Source: JAAYYY01 sp964579295 (GTDB lineage Bacteria; Chloroflexota; Anaerolineae; Promineifilales; Promineifilaceae). Taken from it: a DNA stretch of 64,000 nucleotides. The notes under the pieces were generated by a model. That model did not search any database, was not told the origin of the DNA, and saw only the letters and a list, made by a program, of their open reading frames with translations. The position numbers were made by a program, and so were the translations under genes. The first letter of the stretch is position 1; each line of letters starts with the position of its first letter. The stretch is from contig CAZOGK010000011.1 of the NCBI GenBank assembly GCA_964579295.1, positions 33,854-97,853 of the forward strand, given 5' to 3'. Of the stretch, positions 30,844-39,830 are shown piece by piece.

Positions 30844-32031
30844 TCAGGTCTGGTACGTAACGAGCTTCGGGACGGCGCGCTGCAGCCTTTCCACGGCGCG
30901 CTCCAACTCACTCATTGCTGTGGCGATCGAAAAGCGCAGATGGCCCTCGCTGGCCTGACCAAAGGCGATGCCGGGCACGGCGGCGATACCCGCCTCCTCC
31001 AGCATGGCCTCGGCCAGCTCGACGCTGTCGAGTGAGATGGCGGGGAAGCGCGGCAGGAGATAGAAGGCGCCTTCCGGGTAGGGGCATTCCACACCGGGTA
31101 TCTCGTTGAGCGCTTTCACCATGAAGTCGGCCCGCTGGCGATAGGCTTCGCGCATCATCGCGATGGCCTCCTGCGGTCCCTGCAGCGCGGCGACCGCGGC
31201 GTCCATGGTGAAGGTCGCCGCCGAGGTGACAGTCTGGCTGTGCATGCGCGCCGCCAGCTTCATGATCGGCGTCGGCCCGGCCAGCCAGCCCAGTCGCCAG
31301 CCAGTCATCGCGTACGCCTTCGAGAGTCCATTGACGGTCAGCGTGCGCTCGGCCATCCCCGGCAAGGAAGCCAGAGAGATGTGCCGGCCGCTGAAGATAA
31401 TCTTCTCGTAGATCTCGTCGGTGATCACGTAGAGGTCGTGAGCGACAGCCACATCCACCAGCGCGCTGGCCTCGTCGTCGTTCAGCACCCGGCCGGTCGG
31501 GTTGTTGGGACTGTTGACGATGAGCGCCTTGGTGCGCGGCGTAATCTTCTCCTCTAACTGCTCGGCCGTAATCATAAAGCCGGTTTCCGCCGGCAGAGAG
31601 ACCGGGACGGCCACGCCGCCGGCCAGGCGTACCATGGCCGGATAGGAAACCCAGGCCGGTTCGAGGATCAGCACCTCGTCGCCGGGGTTGAGCAGCGCCG
31701 ACAGCGCCAGGTAGAGCGCCCACTTGCTGCCGGGGGTGATGACGATGTCCGTCGCCGCAGCGACCCGGACCCCATTTTCGTCGTTCATCTTCACGGCCAC
31801 GGCTTCGAGGAGGGGGGCAATCCCCTTGCTGGGCGCCGGGTAGTGGGTGCGCCCGGCGTCCATGGCCGCAAAGGCCGCCGTGACGATATTCTCTGGCGTG
31901 TCAAAGTCTGGGTCGCCGCCCGCCAGGGCGATAATCTCTTTCCCGGCCTGTTGTAGGGCTCTGGCTTTGTCGTTCACCGCCACAGTGGCCGACGATGGTA
32001 CCGTGCTCAGCAGTTCCGATAAAGGCTTCAC
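30844..32031 (-). CDS. Class I/II aminotransferase (aspartate aminotransferase type)
   Basis: A 395-residue PLP enzyme of the AspC subgroup I-gamma type. Motifs are ALAGGDPDFDTP near the N-terminus, SPNNPTGRVL, the PLP-binding lysine in NGLSKAYAMTGWRLGW, and the C-terminal LRFS arginine that binds the substrate carboxylate. It probably interconverts aspartate or aromatic amino acids and their oxo acids. I chose the GTG at 32031, ten bases after GGAGGGAG. A TTG at 32055 is the alternative. It has its own promoter at 32089-32117 and converges on the amino-acid transporter operon. Confidence 0.92.
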   Translation of the reverse strand: MKPLSELLSTVPSSATVAVNDKARALQQAGKEIIALAGGDPDFDTPENIVTAAFAAMDAGRTHYPAPSKGIAPLLEAVAVKMNDENGVRVAAATDIVITPGSKWALYLALSALLNPGDEVLILEPAWVSYPAMVRLAGGVAVPVSLPAETGFMITAEQLEEKITPRTKALIVNSPNNPTGRVLNDDEASALVDVAVAHDLYVITDEIYEKIIFSGRHISLASLPGMAERTLTVNGLSKAYAMTGWRLGWLAGPTPIMKLAARMHSQTVTSAATFTMDAAVAALQGPQEAIAMMREAYRQRADFMVKALNEIPGVECPYPEGAFYLLPRFPAISLDSVELAEAMLEEAGIAAVPGIAFGQASEGHLRFSIATAMSELERAVERLQRAVPKLVTYQT

Positions 32032-32088
32032 GCTGTTTATTCTCCCTCCATACAAGAGTCGAGCCGTTAGCGCTCGTGATAGCCTGCG

Positions 32089-32117
32089 ATTATAAGGCGG
32101 CGTACAGATTATGTCGA
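32089..32117 (-). promoter_or_regulatory. Sigma70 promoter of the aminotransferase gene
   Basis: Minus strand: TCGACA (32112-32117), 17-base spacer, perfect TATAAT (32089-32094). The leader is about 50 bases. In the remaining divergent gap up to 32325 I see no gene and no convincing plus-strand promoter. Confidence 0.7.
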
Positions 32118-32324
32118 GCGGCTGTTAAGCAAGGCGCCTCTCAGCGCGCTCTGCTGGATATATCTGATTTGTACCCGCCCCATGTATCGTTACCTATGGA
32201 GGCGGGTGCAGCCGGCTGCTAGAGTGGGGCAGGAGCGATGCGGCGCCAATGATGGCCACAGGCTAAGGTTCCCGGCCACGCGGCAGGAACGAGAGATGCA
32301 CAACTACAGAGGAGAACAAGAGCG

Positions 32325-33143
32325 ATGAAGACTGTCGTTGCTTTGTACAATAACGTGGAAAACGCTACGCGGGCCGTAAGCGCGCTGACAGACGCCGGCG
32401 TGCGCGCCAACGATATCAACATGATCTCCGCCAATCCGGAACACGCCGACGCCGGCCAGATTTCGCTGGGCAAGGGAGCGCCGGAAGTGGGCGCTGCTGG
32501 CGAGGGCGCCGTCGCCGGCGGCTTGCTGGGCGGGCTGGCCGGCGTCCTCGTTGGCCTGGGCGCCTTTGCCGTGCCCGGGCTGGGGCCGATCATCGCCGCC
32601 GGCCCGCTGGCGTCGGGACTGATTGGCGCGGCCGCGGGCGCTGCCGGCGGCGGCCTCATTGGCGCCCTGGTGGAATGGGGCATTGGCGAGGAAGAAGCCG
32701 AGTTCTACCTGGAAGGCATCCGGCGCGGCGGCGCGCTGGTCGCCGTGCGCAGCGAAGACGAGCAGGCCGAGATGGTCGCCCGTCTCCTGGATCTGCCGGG
32801 CCTCGTGGATATTGACGCGGCGGTGGGCGACTGGCGCGAAGCGGGCTGGGCCGGCTACACGGGGGAGTTTGACGATGTGGCTTTTGACACCGTCGATGGC
32901 AGCTTCCGCAAGCACTACGAGGAAATCTACGGCGACCAGGATTACCCGTATGAAAGCTTTGCGCCGGCCTATCGTTTCGGCTACTTCGCCGCCTCCGACG
33001 AGCGCTTTCTCAATCGCCCCTGGAGCGAAGTCGAGCCGGAGGTAGAAGCCGCCTGGCGCGCCGAGTTTGGAGATCGCCAGTGGGATACCTACAAGGAGGC
33101 GCTGCGCTTCTCCTTCGACACGGCCCTGCTCCACCGGACCTGA
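32325..33143 (+). CDS. General-stress-type membrane protein with glycine-rich hydrophobic segment
   Basis: A 272-residue protein. The N-terminus (VVALYNNVENATRAVSAL, ADGV-type turn) resembles the general stress protein 17M/YflT domain. Residues about 60-115 are a Gly/Ala-rich hydrophobic double span of glycine-zipper type. A second ferredoxin-like half follows (GALVAVRSEDEQAEMVARLL). The C-terminal 90 residues (SFRKHYEEIYGDQDYPYESF, then AYRFGYFAA) form a separate Tyr-rich domain seen in uncharacterised stress proteins. The start has AGGAG 12 bases upstream. Function is unknown beyond probable stress response. Confidence 0.8.
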   Translation: MKTVVALYNNVENATRAVSALTDAGVRANDINMISANPEHADAGQISLGKGAPEVGAAGEGAVAGGLLGGLAGVLVGLGAFAVPGLGPIIAAGPLASGLIGAAAGAAGGGLIGALVEWGIGEEEAEFYLEGIRRGGALVAVRSEDEQAEMVARLLDLPGLVDIDAAVGDWREAGWAGYTGEFDDVAFDTVDGSFRKHYEEIYGDQDYPYESFAPAYRFGYFAASDERFLNRPWSEVEPEVEAAWRAEFGDRQWDTYKEALRFSFDTALLHRT

Positions 33144-33160
33144 GCGCGGCGAGCCGGCCC

Positions 33161-34522
33161 TTATAGCTGCCCGGCGTCGGCGTCCCAGGAGGCGATCTGG
33201 GCGACGTAGGCGGGGTCTTCGTAGCGCGCGGGATGGAAGGCGCCGTTGTAACCCGGCAGGCTGCCACCGTTCACATGAGCGGCGAGCAGCTCGCCCGCCG
33301 CCTGCGAGGCCATGATGCCGTAACCAGAGAGCGCGCCGAGGATGTAGGCCCCGGCAACCGGCAGAGGGCCGATCAGAGGCCGGTTCTCGGCCGTCTTGCA
33401 GTAGTAGCCGCCGTCCACGTAGAGGCTGCGCGGGCGCTCGATGTAGGCCGCCAGGCCAGGGACCACGCGCGCCAGCCCGCGCAGCACTATTTCGGCGTAA
33501 AACTCCGGAAAGCGCGGCGGCCAGACAGGCTCCACTGCTTCCACGTCGTACGTCCACAACGCAAGCAGGATATTACTACCGGCGCCGCCTTCTGGGCGGA
33601 AGTGCACGCCGGCCGGGAAGGTCTCGGCCAGCCAGGCCGTCGCCGGCTCCTCGGCCAGTATGGCCCGCTCCTCGTCGCTCCATACCAGATCGACCGGGTC
33701 GCTCCAGATCATGAGGGGCGCGGCGCGCGGGATAATGCCCAGATAATCGGCAAACGAGATCTTGCCGTGCAGCTCGTTGAAGAGCGGCAGCTCGACGCCC
33801 ATCAGGGCGGCTACGGCGGCGGCGTGCGGGCCGGCGGCGATGACGAACGCATCGGTAGCAATGATTTCGGCGCCCACCTGCACCCCTGTCACCCGCCCGC
33901 CGCTCACCGTGACCCCCTGCACCCGCCCCTGCTGCAGGCGGACACCGTGCCGGCGCGCCTCTTCCAGCAGGTAGCTGCCCAACTGCTGCGCGCTCAGCCA
34001 GCCGCAGCGGCGCGGGTGCAGCATGGCAATCGCCGTCTCGTTGATGAACGGATAGTAGCGCTGGATAAGCTCAGGGTCGAGCACGAGATCGGCGCCGACC
34101 GGCTGGCCCGCGAACCCTTCAGCCGGCGCCGGCGTATATGACTGCGGGCCGGGATGAATGCGCAGCGGGCCGGCGCCGAGCGCCGCAATAGCACTGGCCG
34201 ATTCCTGGTAGGCGCGCGCCGTTGCCGGATCGGCGGTGAAGAACGTATAGCCGCGCCGGTTGAGCAGAAAGCGGTTGTCTGTCGCCTGCGCCAGCTCCTC
34301 CAGCAGGTCAATACTGCGATCCATGAGGCGCACCATCGCGTCGCCCGGTCCCGGCCACCAGTTGCGGTAGGCTTCCGTCGACTTATCGCTGGTCAGCGAC
34401 AGCGGCGGGCGCTCGTCGACAATGACGACGTCGCCAATCCCCTCTTTCACGGCCAGGTAATAGGCGGCGGAGATGCCGGCGATGCCCGCCCCGCAGATGA
34501 CGACGTCCGCTTTAGGGGCCAT
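33161..34522 (-). CDS. FAD-dependent oxidoreductase (DAO family)
   Basis: A 453-residue flavoprotein of the D-amino-acid/sarcosine oxidase family. The N-terminal FAD-binding dinucleotide motif is VVICGAGIAGISAAYYLA. The middle contains the typical second FAD contact (RVQGVTVSGGRVTGVQ, then DAFVIAAGPHAAAVAALMG). The C-terminus has GLSGYGIM-like GALSGYGIMASQAAGELLA. The substrate is probably a secondary or tertiary amine. The ATG at 34522 lies inside the end of the RNase Z gene (overlap 11 bases), so it is the third gene of the rtcA-rnz operon, an odd partner for RNA enzymes. Confidence 0.9.
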   Translation of the reverse strand: MAPKADVVICGAGIAGISAAYYLAVKEGIGDVVIVDERPPLSLTSDKSTEAYRNWWPGPGDAMVRLMDRSIDLLEELAQATDNRFLLNRRGYTFFTADPATARAYQESASAIAALGAGPLRIHPGPQSYTPAPAEGFAGQPVGADLVLDPELIQRYYPFINETAIAMLHPRRCGWLSAQQLGSYLLEEARRHGVRLQQGRVQGVTVSGGRVTGVQVGAEIIATDAFVIAAGPHAAAVAALMGVELPLFNELHGKISFADYLGIIPRAAPLMIWSDPVDLVWSDEERAILAEEPATAWLAETFPAGVHFRPEGGAGSNILLALWTYDVEAVEPVWPPRFPEFYAEIVLRGLARVVPGLAAYIERPRSLYVDGGYYCKTAENRPLIGPLPVAGAYILGALSGYGIMASQAAGELLAAHVNGGSLPGYNGAFHPARYEDPAYVAQIASWDADAGQL

Positions 34523-35504
34523 CTGCGAGGATATCCGGCTCCTCGGCAGCGTCGCGGGAGCGGTGGCCGGGCAGGCGCGTCACGCCTTCGCGCGTGATCT
34601 GGAAATGGTCAAGGTCGCGCGCCACGAAGCTATTGGGGAAGACAGTGCGCGCTTCATCGCGGATCTCGCGGCCAAAGTAGCGGCGCGAGATGTGGGTCAG
34701 CAGCAGCGTCCTGACGTTTGCCGCGCGCGCCAGCGTTCCCGCCTGCAGCGCCGTCAGGTGGCCGAACTGCGCGGCCATCTCTGCCTCCTCTTCCGTATAG
34801 GTCGCTTCAATAGTCAGGCAGGTGGCGCCGCGGCAATGCTCGACCAGATCCTCCGTGCGGCCCACATCGCCAATATGCACGTAAGTGGCGCCCGCCTCCT
34901 CGTCGCCCAGCACCTGCTCCGGCAAGATGACGCGTCCATCGGCCAGCGTCACCGCCTCGCCCTGGACGAGACGGCTGCGCTCGGGTCCAAAGGGCACGCC
35001 TAGCGCCGCGGCCTGCTCCGCCAGGAACGGGCGCCGCGCCTTCTGTGCAAACTTGAAGCCGAAGCAGCCCGGGCCGCGGTGGCGCACGGGAAAGGTGGAG
35101 ACAGTGAGCTTTTCGTCTTCGAGGATGACGAGACCCGGCTCCAGGGCAATAAGCCTTATCTCCACTGGCGGGCGGTGCCCGCGCCAGACAACCCGGTAAA
35201 TGAGGTCGGCGACACGGTCCAGGGTCGCCTGCCCGCCGTAGATCTCGATCTGGCTCAGGGCTTCCCAGCGGCCCAGGGTGGAAAGCAGCCCGCCGAGGCC
35301 GAGGATGTGGTCCAGGTGGCCGTGCGTGAGCAGGATGCGGTTTAGTCCCTTAAAGCCCAGGCCACTGCGCAGGATCTGGCGCTGCGTCCCTTCCCCACAG
35401 TCGATGAGAAAGCGGTATTGGCGGTAGAGCAGCATGTGCGAGCTGAGGCCGCGGTAGGCAGAAGGTGTGGAGGCGGAGGTTCCGAGGAAAATCAGGTCAA
35501 ACAT
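34512..35504 (-). CDS. rnz: Ribonuclease Z
   Basis: A 330-residue short-form RNase Z, which cuts the 3' trailer from tRNA precursors. The metallo-beta-lactamase zinc motif HGHLDH is at 61-66 in THGHLDHILGLGGLL. The first motif FLGTSASTPSAYRG is typical of RNase Z. Later ligands are in HIGDVGRT, EATYTEEE and LTHISRRYF. The ATG at 35504 begins directly before the conserved domain. The frame runs up to 35537 into rtcA. It starts seven bases after the rtcA stop, so the two are cotranscribed. Confidence 0.93.
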   Translation of the reverse strand: MFDLIFLGTSASTPSAYRGLSSHMLLYRQYRFLIDCGEGTQRQILRSGLGFKGLNRILLTHGHLDHILGLGGLLSTLGRWEALSQIEIYGGQATLDRVADLIYRVVWRGHRPPVEIRLIALEPGLVILEDEKLTVSTFPVRHRGPGCFGFKFAQKARRPFLAEQAAALGVPFGPERSRLVQGEAVTLADGRVILPEQVLGDEEAGATYVHIGDVGRTEDLVEHCRGATCLTIEATYTEEEAEMAAQFGHLTALQAGTLARAANVRTLLLTHISRRYFGREIRDEARTVFPNSFVARDLDHFQITREGVTRLPGHRSRDAAEEPDILADGP

Positions 35505-35511
35505 GATGCTT

Positions 35512-36573
35512 TCAATCTGCGGCCGGCCAGCCCACACCGGCGACGGTGACCCGGCCGGCCTGCCCTTCGCTCCCCTCGACGGTGATGGCCGCGCCCAGCC
35601 AGCGCCGCAGGAGGTCGGCGTGGGTCAGGGTATGCGCGGTTAGCTGGTGCGTTGTAAAGGACGACTGGCCGTGCGCCAGGGCCATCGGTAGTAGAAGCTG
35701 GTCGGCCAGATGAGCATCGACCGCAGCAGAGCCATTGTCCGCGAATGCCAGCAGCTCGGCAACCGCGCCCTCGGCCACCGCCTCGGCCGGCAGCCCCTGC
35801 CGCCCGAGCATCGCGGCGCCGGCCTGCGGCGCCCAGAGAAAGAGGCCTGCGCCGGGCGCGACAGCGCGCTCGCGGCGCGGTTCAATGCGGCTGTCCAGCC
35901 CCGCCGCCGCCAGCAGCTTGCCGGCCCGCTGCGCCATCCGCTGCGGGATATGCGCCGGCAGGTTGGTAACCGCAGCCACCCCTGCCACCGGCTGCCGTGG
36001 CTGCGGCGTAAAAGTCACCGCCGCCAGCGCCGGCAGCGGCTGGATGCGCAGCCGGATAGCGCCCTTGCCCTGCGGCGCCCAGCCCCAGGCAAACAGCTCG
36101 GCGGTGAAGTCAGCGCCAAAGCGCGCCAGGGCCGGCCGCGCCACGTGCGCCAGATAGTGGAAAGAAGGGCTGAAAGGGACGTGCGTGCCGCCATAAACTG
36201 TCACTTCCGACGGAGCGCCGGCAAAGAGCAGGGGCCAGAGCAGCGCCTGTGCTACCAGGATGGCCGAGCCGGCCGAGCCATGCGGCGCCGCCTCCGCGAC
36301 GTTATAGCTGTAGGCGCCGGCCTGCGGCGGCGTCGTGGGGCGAAAAGTCAGGCTCTGCGACTCTATTTCGTCGCCGGCCAGCTCGGCGTTGCAAAGCGCG
36401 GCCAGCGCGCGCGCCGCCGTCAGGTGCTGCGGGCGCAGCCCCGGCCGCGAACGCCCGGCGCGAATGCGCTCCAGCCGCACCGGGCGGCCGGTTAATGCCG
36501 CCAGACTGAGACTCGTGCGCAGGATTTGCCCGCCGCCCTCGCCCTGGCTGCCGTCGATGGTTACGATGCTCAT
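35512..36573 (-). CDS. rtcA: RNA 3'-terminal phosphate cyclase
   Basis: A 353-residue RtcA, which uses ATP to convert RNA 3'-phosphates to 2',3'-cyclic phosphates. Motifs are DGSQGEGGGQILRTSLSLA at the N-terminus, GRSRPGLRPQHLTAARALA, and the C-terminal VDAHLADQLLLPMALAHG with the histidine that becomes adenylylated. The ATG at 36573 matches the family start. The upstream extension of the open frame to 37029 is the shadow of the divergent gene. No rtcB or rtcR is nearby. It heads an operon with rnz and faces a probable 2H phosphoesterase across a 57-base gap. Confidence 0.95.
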   Translation of the reverse strand: MSIVTIDGSQGEGGGQILRTSLSLAALTGRPVRLERIRAGRSRPGLRPQHLTAARALAALCNAELAGDEIESQSLTFRPTTPPQAGAYSYNVAEAAPHGSAGSAILVAQALLWPLLFAGAPSEVTVYGGTHVPFSPSFHYLAHVARPALARFGADFTAELFAWGWAPQGKGAIRLRIQPLPALAAVTFTPQPRQPVAGVAAVTNLPAHIPQRMAQRAGKLLAAAGLDSRIEPRRERAVAPGAGLFLWAPQAGAAMLGRQGLPAEAVAEGAVAELLAFADNGSAAVDAHLADQLLLPMALAHGQSSFTTHQLTAHTLTHADLLRRWLGAAITVEGSEGQAGRVTVAGVGWPAAD

Positions 36574-36630
36574 GAGCGAAGTATACCACGCGCGTTGCCC
36601 GCTGCCGGTATCGCCGCTAAGATCGCAGCC

Positions 36631-37143
36631 ATGTGCGCCCAGACGATCCGGCCCGATTTCAATGAGGAAAGCGGCGCCCTCCTCCTCCGCCTCAGCAAAG
36701 ATGAGGTGGGCCTGGGAGACGCACCCGTGTCCTTCCAGGGCAAGCAGTTCAAGGCTAAAGACGAGGTGCATATCACCGTCATCGGCAGCGCCCTGGGCGA
36801 GCAGCTGCTGGCCGCGCTGCAGGACGAGGAGCGCCGCCGCAGCTTTCATCACCTGGTCGCGGCCACCGATTGGCGCTACTGGCTGCTCGACCAGTGGCGC
36901 CACGTCGTCCGTGGCGGCGACGAGCCGGCGGAGAGCATCGTGCGCATGGTCGCGGCGCCGCCGCTGCCCTCCTTCTACAGGGCGCTGGAAGAGCTTACGG
37001 GCCTCTCCATCCCGCCGCGCCCGGCCCATATCACGCTCTATACGCGCGGCGACGACGGCGGCATCGGCATAGCCACCTGGGACGAATTTGAGGAGCTGGT
37101 GGCCGGCGCCGTCGATCCCGCCACGCTGGGCGCAGGCCCATGA
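36631..37143 (+). CDS. Putative 2H phosphoesterase-like protein
   Basis: A 170-residue protein with two H-x-T motifs, VHITVIG (H47, T49) and AHITLYT (H133, T135), 86 residues apart. This is the signature and spacing of the 2H phosphoesterase superfamily (LigT/ThpR, CPDase), which opens 2',3'-cyclic phosphates. Overall similarity to LigT is otherwise not obvious, so the call rests on the motifs. It is divergent from rtcA, whose product is the substrate type of this superfamily. The ATG at 36631 has no clear ribosome site. It overlaps the next gene by ATGA. Confidence 0.65.
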   Translation: MCAQTIRPDFNEESGALLLRLSKDEVGLGDAPVSFQGKQFKAKDEVHITVIGSALGEQLLAALQDEERRRSFHHLVAATDWRYWLLDQWRHVVRGGDEPAESIVRMVAAPPLPSFYRALEELTGLSIPPRPAHITLYTRGDDGGIGIATWDEFEELVAGAVDPATLGAGP

Positions 37144-38135
37144 TCGGGCGCCGCCTTGCCATCCTCGACCCCGACCGCTATCACGGGCACGAGAGGCGCC
37201 CGCCCTTCTTTGAAGGCTGGTACTTCAAGCTGGTAAACGCCGCCGAGACGGCGCGCTATGCTATCATCCCTGGCAACTTCCTCAGCGACGACCCAACCGA
37301 AGCGCACGCCTTCATCCAGGTTCTGAATGGCACAACCGGCGCGGCCAGCTACCACCGCTTCCCGCCGGCGCTCTTCTGGGCGGCGCGCGACCGCTTTGAC
37401 GTGCGCATCGGCCCCAACCAGTTCAACGCCCGAATAATAGAAATCGACATTGAAGACGAGCAGCTCTCGCTGCAGGGCCGCGTCCACTTTGCCGGCGTCA
37501 CGCCCTGGCCGGTCTCGCTGCGCGCGCCGGGTATCATGGGCTGGTACGCCTGGGTTCCCTTCATGGAAACCTATCACGGCGTCGTCAGCCTGGACCATAC
37601 GTTGCACGGATCGCTGGTCGTCAACGGCGAGGAGGTCCATTTTGACGGCGGCCGCGGCTATATCGAAAAGGACTGGGGCGCCGCCTTTCCTGCCGGCTAC
37701 GTCTGGCTGCAGTGCAACCACTTTGAGACGCCCGGAACCAGCCTGACAGCCTCGGCGGCGATCATCCCCTGGCTGCGTGGCGCCTTCGGCGGCTTCATCG
37801 CCGGCCTCTGGCACGAGGAGCGGCTCTATCGCTTCGCCACCTACACCGGCGCGCGCATGGAGCGGCTGGAAATTGACGACAGCCACGTCCACTGGGTCAT
37901 GGGCGACCGCCACCGGCGGCTGCGCATCATAGCGACGCGCCAGAGCGGCGGGCTTATCTATGGCCCCACCCGCGCCCAAATGGGCTTGCGCATCGGCGAG
38001 ACGATGTTAGCAACTGTGGAGGTTTACCTGCAGGACTGGTCGCAGCGGGAGCAGTTACTATTTCAGGGCAGCGGGCGCAACGCCGGCCTTGAAGTGCACG
38101 GCGACCTGGCCCGGCTGCACGAACTGATGCGCTAG
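37140..38135 (+). CDS. Tocopherol cyclase-like protein
   Basis: A 331-residue protein of the tocopherol-cyclase-like family (PF14249 type). Typical features are RPPFFEGWYFKLV at the N-terminus, MGWYAWVPFMETYHGV in the middle and GGRGYIEKDWGAAFPAGYVW. The bacterial members are beta-sandwich proteins of mostly unknown function, some linked to carotenoid or lipid processing. There is no signal peptide. It overlaps the 2H-like gene by four bases and is followed after 15 bases by the metallophosphatase gene. Confidence 0.82.
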   Translation: MIGRRLAILDPDRYHGHERRPPFFEGWYFKLVNAAETARYAIIPGNFLSDDPTEAHAFIQVLNGTTGAASYHRFPPALFWAARDRFDVRIGPNQFNARIIEIDIEDEQLSLQGRVHFAGVTPWPVSLRAPGIMGWYAWVPFMETYHGVVSLDHTLHGSLVVNGEEVHFDGGRGYIEKDWGAAFPAGYVWLQCNHFETPGTSLTASAAIIPWLRGAFGGFIAGLWHEERLYRFATYTGARMERLEIDDSHVHWVMGDRHRRLRIIATRQSGGLIYGPTRAQMGLRIGETMLATVEVYLQDWSQREQLLFQGSGRNAGLEVHGDLARLHELMR

Positions 38136-38150
38136 ACGAAGGATTTCCCG

Positions 38151-39218
38151 ATGAAAACACGCCGCTTTGCTCTCCTTCCCCTCCTGCTGCTTGCTCTGCT
38201 GCTGGCGGCTTGTGCTTCGCCGGCGAGCACCCCCGTGGCAACGGCCCAGCCCACGCTGCCGGCCGTTGCTTCTTCGCCTACGAGTCAGCCGCCGGCGAGC
38301 CTGTCGCCCACAGCAATGGCAACAGAGACGCCAACCATGGCGCCGCCCACCACGACCCCCACGCCCGCGCCCAGCGCGACGCCGGCGGTGACGCCAACGG
38401 CCGCAGCCACGGCGACGCCGGAGAGCGTCCGCTTTGCCGTCATCGGCGACTACGGGCTGGCGGGGCAGCCGGCAGCCGACGTGGCGGCCCTCATCTACGG
38501 CTGGCAGGCAGACCTGATCATCACTACCGGCGACAACAACTATCCGGTGGGCGACCCGGAGACGATTGACGACAACATCGGCCAGTATTACGCCGACTTC
38601 ATCTACCCCTATCAGGGCAGCTACCCGCGCGAGCGGGGCGACGAGCGCAACCGCTTCTTCCCCACGCTGGGCAACCACGATGCGGACACCGACGGCGGCC
38701 AGCATTATCTCGATTATTTCACACTGCCGGGCAATGAGCGCTACTACGACTTTGTCTGGGGGCCGGTGCACTTTTTCGCCCTGAATAGCAACTGGAACGA
38801 GCCCGATGGCATCCACGCCGGCTCGCTGCAAGCGCAGTGGCTGCAGGACCGGCTGGCCGCCTCCACCGCCCCCTGGCGCCTTGTGTACTTCCACGCCGCC
38901 CCCTACTCCTCCGGCTGGCAGGGCTCCACGCCGGTCATGCAGTGGCCGTTTGCCGAGTGGGGCGCGTCAGTCGTCTTTGCCGGCCACGATCACGTCTATG
39001 AGCATCTGATCGTCGACGACCTGCACTACTTCACCATCGGCGCCAGCGGCTATCCGGCCCTCTACAGCTTTGTGGACATCCTGCCGGAGAGCCAGTTCCG
39101 CTATAACCAGGATTACGGGGCGCTGCGCGTCGGCGCCACGCCGCGCGAGATGCAGGTGGAGTTCATCACCCGCGACGGCACGGTCGTGGACCGCGTGACG
39201 CTGGTCAACGAGGAGTGA
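38151..39218 (+). CDS. Calcineurin-like metallophosphatase lipoprotein
   Basis: A 355-residue lipoprotein: signal peptide with lipobox (LLLAAC, Cys near 22), then a Pro/Thr/Ala-rich linker to about residue 90, then a metallophosphoesterase domain. All metal-binding blocks are present: GDYG, TTGDNNY, TLGNHDAD, YFHAAPYS and FAGHDHVYEH. The order and spacing fit the purple-acid-phosphatase/alkaline-phosphatase group. It would release phosphate outside the membrane. The start has AAGGA nine bases upstream. Confidence 0.9.
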   Translation: MKTRRFALLPLLLLALLLAACASPASTPVATAQPTLPAVASSPTSQPPASLSPTAMATETPTMAPPTTTPTPAPSATPAVTPTAAATATPESVRFAVIGDYGLAGQPAADVAALIYGWQADLIITTGDNNYPVGDPETIDDNIGQYYADFIYPYQGSYPRERGDERNRFFPTLGNHDADTDGGQHYLDYFTLPGNERYYDFVWGPVHFFALNSNWNEPDGIHAGSLQAQWLQDRLAASTAPWRLVYFHAAPYSSGWQGSTPVMQWPFAEWGASVVFAGHDHVYEHLIVDDLHYFTIGASGYPALYSFVDILPESQFRYNQDYGALRVGATPREMQVEFITRDGTVVDRVTLVNEE

Positions 39219-39239
39219 GCGGCCAGAACCCGCCGGCTT

Positions 39240-39782
39240 TCAGCCGAGATAGATGAGCACCTGCGCGCCGTCGTTGCCCTCGATTTCCACCGAGAATGGC
39301 TCGCTGGCGTCGCCGGCGCGCAGGGCGTGGAGGAAGTCGCTGGCGCCGTCGAGATAACTGCCGGTCTGCGCGTCGACGTAGGGGCGCGCCAGGCCCAGCA
39401 GCCAGTGCGCCAGGAAGAGTGGAACCGGAAAGCTAACGTGGACGGTGTTGCCCTGCGGCTCCTGCACGCGCACGTGCAGCCAGGGCGAATGACGGCCGCC
39501 CAGGCCCGCTGCCGCCACCAGCAGGCCGAGCAGAAAAGTGCTCCAGGCGCCCATGCTGGCCAGCAGGCCGCGCTCGCGTCGCAGCAGCCCCACCAGACCG
39601 AGGAAGGTCATCACCAGCCCGGCGCCAAAAGGGATCTCCCAGTCTCGCTTGAGCGGCGGCGACCCGCCAGCCGGCTCGTGTAACGGCTTCTCGCCCAGCG
39701 CGTCCAACAGCTCGTCGGCCTCCGCCGCCGAGATGGCGCCCGCTGCGACCATCGCCAGGATGCGTTCCCGTTCTGTCTGCAT
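39240..39782 (-). CDS. SHOCT-like membrane protein of unknown function
   Basis: A 180-residue protein. The first 30 residues (RERILAMVAAGAISAAEADELLDAL) form a SHOCT-like helical hairpin common at the start of envelope-stress proteins such as YvlB/LiaX. Two transmembrane helices lie at about 52-65 and 75-95. The C-terminal half is a soluble beta-rich domain. The ATG at 39782 follows AAGGAGCAAGCT. The function is not known. Confidence 0.75.
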   Translation of the reverse strand: MQTERERILAMVAAGAISAAEADELLDALGEKPLHEPAGGSPPLKRDWEIPFGAGLVMTFLGLVGLLRRERGLLASMGAWSTFLLGLLVAAAGLGGRHSPWLHVRVQEPQGNTVHVSFPVPLFLAHWLLGLARPYVDAQTGSYLDGASDFLHALRAGDASEPFSVEIEGNDGAQVLIYLG

Positions 39783-39830
39783 AGCTTGCTCCTTGTCGGA
39801 CTGGACCGTCAGATCGTGTCTACGACTATT

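Noticed and set aside
35512..37029. rtcA extended to 505 codons
   Set aside because: The extra N-terminus lies antisense to the divergent gene and lacks RtcA similarity. The family start is at 36573.
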